Below are positions 33,840 to 38,453 of a stretch of 38,453 nucleotides of DNA, piece by piece. Every line of letters starts with the position of its first letter. The stretch's first letter is position 1. The notes beneath the pieces were generated by a model. That model ran no database searches, was not told the DNA's origin, and worked only from the letters and a program-made list of their open reading frames with translations. The position numbers and the translations under genes are program-made. Source of the DNA: Hydrogenobaculum sp. (GTDB lineage Bacteria; Aquificota; Aquificia; Aquificales; Aquificaceae). Location: assembly GCA_002878215.1 (NCBI GenBank), contig PNJC01000024.1, positions 1-38,453 on the forward strand, written 5' to 3'.

Positions 33840-35596
33840 GAAAAAATTACATTGTTTTTGCGCTTTTAATATTGATAGCTTATATTGCAATAGGTGCTAG
33901 ATTATTTTATTTACAGGTAATAAAAGGAAGTAAGTATTATGAAGAGTCTAAGCAAAACTATACCAGACTCCAGATACTTTACCCTCCAAGAGGCGCTATA
34001 GAAAGCTCGGATGGTGTAAAGCTTGCCTATGACGTTCCCACCTACGATCTTTACATAGATCCTCAAGAAATATCCGAAAATAAAGATTTATCAAAAGAGA
34101 TAAAAATATTTAAAAACATGTTTGGTATAGATATAACTAATACTATAAAGGTAAATAAAAATTCTATAACACCTATAAAAATTATGGACAATTTAAGCAC
34201 CCAACAGCTAGAAACGTTTTATGCAAATTCTTATAAATTTCCTGGTATTTTTGTGGGTATAGTGCCAAAAAGGGTATATCCTTATGGAGATGAATACGCT
34301 CACATCTTAGGCTATGTAGGCTTGCCGTCTCAAAAAGATTTGAAAGAATATAATATAGGTCCTCAAAGTCTTGTAGGTAAGGCTGGTATTGAAAAGCGAT
34401 TCAACAAATATCTTATAGGTGAACTTGGTTATAAAAAAATAATGGTAAATGCTTTAGGAAAAGAGCTTTACACTATTGATAAAAAATTACCCGCGCAGGG
34501 TGATACGGTGGTGCTTACTATAAACTCACAAATTCAAGACATAGTGCATAAGGTGTTTTTAAGCTCTGGCCAGAAAGTGGGTGCAGTTATAGTTATGAAC
34601 GCTAACAACGGCGAGATATTGGCGCTGGATAGTTTTCCTGAATACAACCCAAACGATGTATATAAAGACTGGAATAAGATTATAAATGACCCCTTGAGAC
34701 CCTTTTTAAATAGAGCCACTGAGGCCATATACCCACCTGGTTCTGTCTTTAAAGTTCCTATTGCTATAGCTGCATTAAAATACGGTGTTATAACTCCATC
34801 TTCCACCCTTGATTGCTCTGGGTACATTAAGGTTGGCAACCATATTTTTTACAACTGGCTTAGATACGACACAGGGTATCAGACAATAGACCAAGCTATT
34901 CAGAATTCTTGTGATACGTTTTTTTACCAGATCGGTATGAAACTTGGGCAGAGGAAGATATACGACATAGAAAAAGATTTTGGTTATGGTTCTAGCATAC
35001 CCTTTGAACTATACAACTCGCCCGGCTTTTTGCCTACTAAAAGCTGGAAATTACGGAAATTTCATCAACCTTGGTATGAAGGTGATACGGTTAATATGAG
35101 TATAGGCCAAGGATATGTGCTAGTAACTCTTCTTCAGCAAGTAACCATGATGGAGGGAATAGCAAACAACGGCGTAATATATCAACCTACCCTTTTAAAA
35201 GAAATAAAAACGGCGGACGGCAAAGTTATATTTAAAAACAGCAGAAAAGTATATAGATATGTAAAGGCGCCATTAGAAGACTATTCTATAGTTAAAAAAG
35301 GCTTAAGGGAGGTGGTTTTAAAGGGTACCGGTACAAATGCACTTTCTACCATTGTAGATATAGCAGGCAAAACTGGTACAGCTCAAGTAGTCTTTGGAAA
35401 ACATGTAGGGCCAAACAGCCCGTGGAAATATCAACCAGATGCTTGGTTTGTGGGTTTTGCACCGTATAGAGATCCTAAGTATGTGGTGGGTGTTATAGTG
35501 GAGCATGGTATTGAAGGAAACCTCACAGCCGCTCCTATTGTAAAAAGGATATTGGAACAAATATATATAAAAGGTATAAACAGAGAAATAAATTAG
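33836..35596 (+). CDS. mrdA: Penicillin-binding protein 2
   Basis: PPGSVFKVPIAIAAL (SxxK), QNSCDTFF, GKTGTAQV (KTG). Confidence 0.94.
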   Translation: MRKNYIVFALLILIAYIAIGARLFYLQVIKGSKYYEESKQNYTRLQILYPPRGAIESSDGVKLAYDVPTYDLYIDPQEISENKDLSKEIKIFKNMFGIDITNTIKVNKNSITPIKIMDNLSTQQLETFYANSYKFPGIFVGIVPKRVYPYGDEYAHILGYVGLPSQKDLKEYNIGPQSLVGKAGIEKRFNKYLIGELGYKKIMVNALGKELYTIDKKLPAQGDTVVLTINSQIQDIVHKVFLSSGQKVGAVIVMNANNGEILALDSFPEYNPNDVYKDWNKIINDPLRPFLNRATEAIYPPGSVFKVPIAIAALKYGVITPSSTLDCSGYIKVGNHIFYNWLRYDTGYQTIDQAIQNSCDTFFYQIGMKLGQRKIYDIEKDFGYGSSIPFELYNSPGFLPTKSWKLRKFHQPWYEGDTVNMSIGQGYVLVTLLQQVTMMEGIANNGVIYQPTLLKEIKTADGKVIFKNSRKVYRYVKAPLEDYSIVKKGLREVVLKGTGTNALSTIVDIAGKTGTAQVVFGKHVGPNSPWKYQPDAWFVGFAPYRDPKYVVGVIVEHGIEGNLTAAPIVKRILEQIYIKGINREIN

Positions 35597-35597
35597 T

Positions 35598-35615
35598 TGC
35601 AACATAGTTGTTGCA
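35598..35615. promoter_or_regulatory. Candidate enhancer-binding-protein site (UAS)
   Basis: Perfect inverted repeat TGCAACA-TAGT-TGTTGCA about 64 nt upstream of the -12 GC. Confidence 0.6.
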
Positions 35616-35665
35616 TGCAATAGCTCTATTCTCTTTAAAGCCTTGTTTATCAACACATATAAATA

Positions 35666-35682
35666 TGGCATCATAATTGCTT
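35666..35682 (+). promoter_or_regulatory. Sigma54 -24/-12 promoter
   Basis: TGGCATCATAATTGCTT: GG-N10-GC spacing with TGGCA and TTGCT boxes; SD aaggaggtg and ATG follow at 35714. Confidence 0.78.
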
Positions 35683-35713
35683 ATCTTTTTACAAATCTCT
35701 AAGGAGGTGCCAT

Positions 35714-36055
35714 ATGGCAAAACTTAGTAAGCTTCATCATCTTATGCAAGTACCAGGCGCAGTTGCTGCCGGTGAGTTTTCCGATGACGGCAGGCTTTTA
35801 AATTACATCGGTAGTTTGGATGAAAAGTCCGCAGAGATAGCAGCCCTTATGTGTGCTGCCAACAAAGCGATAGGTAACATGCAAGCCAAAGGTTGGACAG
35901 TTTATGCGGGTAAAGACGGATTCTTTCCAGTGATCGGGTTTGCAGTTGCAGGTGGCAAGTATGCAGCCTGTGTAATGGGGAATGCTGGGGTTTTTGTAGA
36001 GCTATCAAAAGCTGATTTCGACAAAGCCTTTGAAGTATTATCAGAAAATGTTTAA
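35714..36055 (+). CDS. DUF2173-family protein, copy 1
   Basis: LMQVPGAVAAGEFSDDGRLLNY...MCAANKAIGNMQ...CVMGNAGVFVE; SD aaggaggtg. Confidence 0.8.
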   Translation: MAKLSKLHHLMQVPGAVAAGEFSDDGRLLNYIGSLDEKSAEIAALMCAANKAIGNMQAKGWTVYAGKDGFFPVIGFAVAGGKYAACVMGNAGVFVELSKADFDKAFEVLSENV

Positions 36056-36069
36056 AGGAGGTTTTAACC

Positions 36070-36393
36070 ATGGCAGATTTACAAAAGTTTTTATCTATAA
36101 AAGGTGTTTTCGCGGCAGGCGAGTTTTCAAATGATGGGAAGCTTTTGGCTTTCAAAGGAGAAATATCAGAAGAAGAAGCAGCAATGGCGGCAAAAATGTG
36201 TGCTGCCAACAAAGCGATGGCGGAGATGCAAACAGAAGGCTTTACAGCAATGTCTGGTCAAGAGTGGGCGCCATTTAAAGGGTTTGCCCTTAGTGGACCA
36301 AAATATTCAGTTTGCGTTGCTGGAAACGTTGGCGTTTTTGTAAAAAATGACGAAGTGTCATTTAATGAAGTATTTAAAGCTCTATTAAGTTAA
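36070..36393 (+). CDS. DUF2173-family protein, copy 2
   Basis: FLSIKGVFAAGEFSNDGKLLAFKG...MCAANKAMAEMQ...CVAGNVGVFVK; paralog of the upstream gene; SD ggagg. Confidence 0.8.
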   Translation: MADLQKFLSIKGVFAAGEFSNDGKLLAFKGEISEEEAAMAAKMCAANKAMAEMQTEGFTAMSGQEWAPFKGFALSGPKYSVCVAGNVGVFVKNDEVSFNEVFKALLS

Positions 36394-36443
36394 AAAATAT
36401 TGTCTGGGTAGAGGGGAGGGCAATAAATATTTAGAGGTGATTT

Positions 36444-36827
36444 ATGTATAAATTTTTGTCTTTAGAGTGGATGGAAGCTTATAAAGAGCTTTGGAACAAA
36501 AAACAAGATCTTATAAATGAGCTCAATGGATTCACGGCTTCTATAAAGTATAAAGTTGAAGGCTATGAGCCGGGTGTTATGCTTTTGGTAGAAAAAGGTG
36601 CTGCTAAAAATGTTGATGAGGCTAAGGGTGATAAATATGACTTTGAAATGTGGAGTAGTATCGATATATGGAAGCGTCTTGCCATCAACGACTTAAGCCC
36701 GAAAGCAGCTCTTCTGACTAAAAAATTAAAATTTAAGGGATCTATGATAACTGCTATGAAATATATGAGCGCTTTTGAGAAAAGCATAACAATGATGAGT
36801 GAAATACCATCAATCTTTGAGTTATAA
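36444..36827 (+). CDS. SCP2 sterol-carrier-like domain protein
   Basis: WMEAYKELWNKKQDL...GVMLLVEKGAAKNV...KYDFEMWSSIDIWKRLAINDLSPKAALLTKKLKFKGSMITAMKYMSAF pattern. Confidence 0.65.
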   Translation: MYKFLSLEWMEAYKELWNKKQDLINELNGFTASIKYKVEGYEPGVMLLVEKGAAKNVDEAKGDKYDFEMWSSIDIWKRLAINDLSPKAALLTKKLKFKGSMITAMKYMSAFEKSITMMSEIPSIFEL

Positions 36828-36828
36828 T
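36823..36828 (+). promoter_or_regulatory. -10 TATAAT upstream of EBP gene ATG 36837
   Basis: gtTATAATatgtttatATGttc; overlaps stop of the upstream gene. Confidence 0.5.
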
Positions 36829-36836
36829 ATGTTTAT

Positions 36837-38411
36837 ATGTTCTTGAACTTTAATCTATTTGAAAACATATCAGATGGTGTAATAATAGTATCTAAAGACA
36901 AGAAAATTGTCTACTTTAACAAAAGTGCTAAAAACTTTTTTCCAGATATTGCTCTAAACAAAAGTTGCTATGGGCTTTACAACATATGTGAAAATTGCCC
37001 ATTGGAAATAGCCAAAGAAGAAAATAGAAATATAAACATATATGATGTCAAATTGTCTAATAAAAGGGTTTGCTTTTCTATGAACCCTATTTTTATGGAA
37101 ACTGAATTTTACGGTGTAATAGAAATTTTCAGAGACGTAAGCAGAGTTATACACTACATGGAAGATGTTCACAAACAAAAAGAGTTTACTGAAAAAATAT
37201 TTAACTCCATCGTAGAAGGTATAATAGTTGTAGATAAAGAAGGCAAGGTTATAAACTTAAACGATAGCGCTAAGAAACTATTATGTAACCTTGACACGAA
37301 AGATGCCATAGGACACCATGTTAAAGAAATTCTTGGAATTGATTTAGAACAAATGCCAGCTTTAGACAAAAGAAACGACATATATATTCAAACTTATTGT
37401 GGGAAGTTAAAAGCATCTTTGATGTTGTCTGCTTTTAGAGATGAGGGTTACATAATATCTTTTTACATACTGCCAGAACAAAACATGTTTTACGGTTTTT
37501 CTGAAAATGAATTTCATACAAAAAGCCCGAAATTATCAAAGGCTATTGATATCGCAAAATATGTTGCAGAACACAATGTAAACGTGTTGATAGAGGGGGA
37601 AACTGGAACAGGTAAAACACTTCTGGCAAAGTATATCCACTTTTTGTCTCCCAGAAGAAATAAGCCTTTTGTTAAAATAAATTGCGCTGCAATACCAGAA
37701 AACCTTTTAGAATCAGAGTTATTTGGTTATGTCAAAGGAGCTTTCACTGGTGCTATAAAAGACAAAGTAGGTAAAGTGGAACTAGCAAACGAAGGGACCC
37801 TTTTCTTAGACGAAATTGGTGATATGCCGTTGTCTATACAAGCTAAGATATTAAATTTAATTCAGGAAAAAGAGATAGAAAGGTTGGGAGACAATAAAAC
37901 TTTAAAGGTAGATGTTAGAATAATAGCTGCTACAAATAAAGATATGAGGCAACTTATTAAAAATAGGCTTTTTAGAGAAGACCTTTACTATAGGTTAAAC
38001 GTTGTCAATATAACCTTGCCGCCACTAAGGGATAGAAAGGAAGATATTCCAACGCTTGTAAGAGGATTTTTAGAAAAATTTTCCGAAATTCATAAAAAAA
38101 GTGTAAAATCGATAAGATCGGAAGCCATTAAGCTGCTTTTAAAATACGACTATCCTGGCAATGTAAGAGAGCTAGAGAATATCATAGAACACGCCGTTAT
38201 AATGACCAAGAGTGATTACATAGACGCTCCTGATCTTCCTGAGTTTCTAGCTTCTAATTTTGATGTATTTTTAGAAAACTTAACAGAAAAAGATTTGATA
38301 GTAAAAACCTTAAAACAAACAAATGGGAACAAAGCTGAAGCCGCAAAGATTCTTAATATGCACAGGACAACGCTTTGGCGCAAGATAAAAGAATACGGTA
38401 TAGAGATATAA
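36837..38411 (+). CDS. Sigma54-dependent transcriptional activator with two PAS-like regions and Fis-type HTH
   Basis: GETGTGKTLLAKYIH, ELFGYVKGAFTGAIKDKVG, LDEIGDMPLSIQAKIL; C-term NGNKAEAAKILNMHRTTLWRKIKEYGI. Confidence 0.93.
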   Translation: MFLNFNLFENISDGVIIVSKDKKIVYFNKSAKNFFPDIALNKSCYGLYNICENCPLEIAKEENRNINIYDVKLSNKRVCFSMNPIFMETEFYGVIEIFRDVSRVIHYMEDVHKQKEFTEKIFNSIVEGIIVVDKEGKVINLNDSAKKLLCNLDTKDAIGHHVKEILGIDLEQMPALDKRNDIYIQTYCGKLKASLMLSAFRDEGYIISFYILPEQNMFYGFSENEFHTKSPKLSKAIDIAKYVAEHNVNVLIEGETGTGKTLLAKYIHFLSPRRNKPFVKINCAAIPENLLESELFGYVKGAFTGAIKDKVGKVELANEGTLFLDEIGDMPLSIQAKILNLIQEKEIERLGDNKTLKVDVRIIAATNKDMRQLIKNRLFREDLYYRLNVVNITLPPLRDRKEDIPTLVRGFLEKFSEIHKKSVKSIRSEAIKLLLKYDYPGNVRELENIIEHAVIMTKSDYIDAPDLPEFLASNFDVFLENLTEKDLIVKTLKQTNGNKAEAAKILNMHRTTLWRKIKEYGIEI

Positions 38412-38417
38412 CCATGT

Positions 38418-38423
38418 TATAAT
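38418..38423 (+). promoter_or_regulatory. -10 TATAAT 6 nt before ATG 38430 (predicted leaderless)
   Basis: gtTATAATatttttATGagaaaa. Confidence 0.5.
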
Positions 38424-38429
38424 ATTTTT

Positions 38430-38453
38430 ATGAGAAAATTAACGTTAATTTTT
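38430..38453 (+). CDS. Start of a further gene, truncated by window end (MRKLTLIF..., possible signal peptide)
   Basis: ATG 6 nt after a TATAAT; only 8 codons visible. Confidence 0.35.

Noticed and set aside
35847-36212. 121-aa minus ORF across the DUF2173 pair
   Set aside because: Antisense shadow; no SD or family match.
36104-36343. 79-aa plus ORF inside DUF2173 copy 2
   Set aside because: Alternative frame of a well-supported gene, Lys/Gln-rich shadow.

Overview
The window is 38.5 kb of AT-rich, very gene-dense bacterial chromosome. Gene content and small details (MetRS of about 496 aa without a C-terminal tRNA-binding domain, a GyrA-like protein with no recognisable GyrA box, a membrane protoglobin) point to Aquificales, most likely something Hydrogenobaculum-like; this is inferred from the sequence without a database search. 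Most of it is housekeeping: pyrB, thrC, scpA, argB, lpd, efp, accB, dapA, metG, mnmA, galE, rpiB, gatB, gyrA-like, serS, hisB and mreBCD-PBP2. The accessory or interesting parts are: (1) a 35.6-38.4 kb module of two tandem DUF2173 paralogs, an SCP2-like protein and a sigma54 enhancer-binding protein (EBP) with Cys-rich PAS region, preceded by a near-consensus -24/-12 promoter and a perfect TGCAACA-N4-TGTTGCA dyad; (2) a PspA / unlisted 47-aa membrane sORF / TPR Gly-Met-rich protein / HxxEH-less M16 operon joined by ATGA overlaps; (3) a membrane protoglobin with a PsiE-like C-terminus, coupled to an MlaE-type permease; (4) a truncated fused cytochrome-porin (Cyc2-like N-terminus) at the left edge; (5) two toxin-antitoxin pairs (HicAB, MntA/HepT) flanking thrC; (6) a recurrent arrangement in which a -10 hexamer lies about 6 nt before the start codon, suggesting leaderless transcripts. 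No tRNA, rRNA, CRISPR or transposase was recognised.
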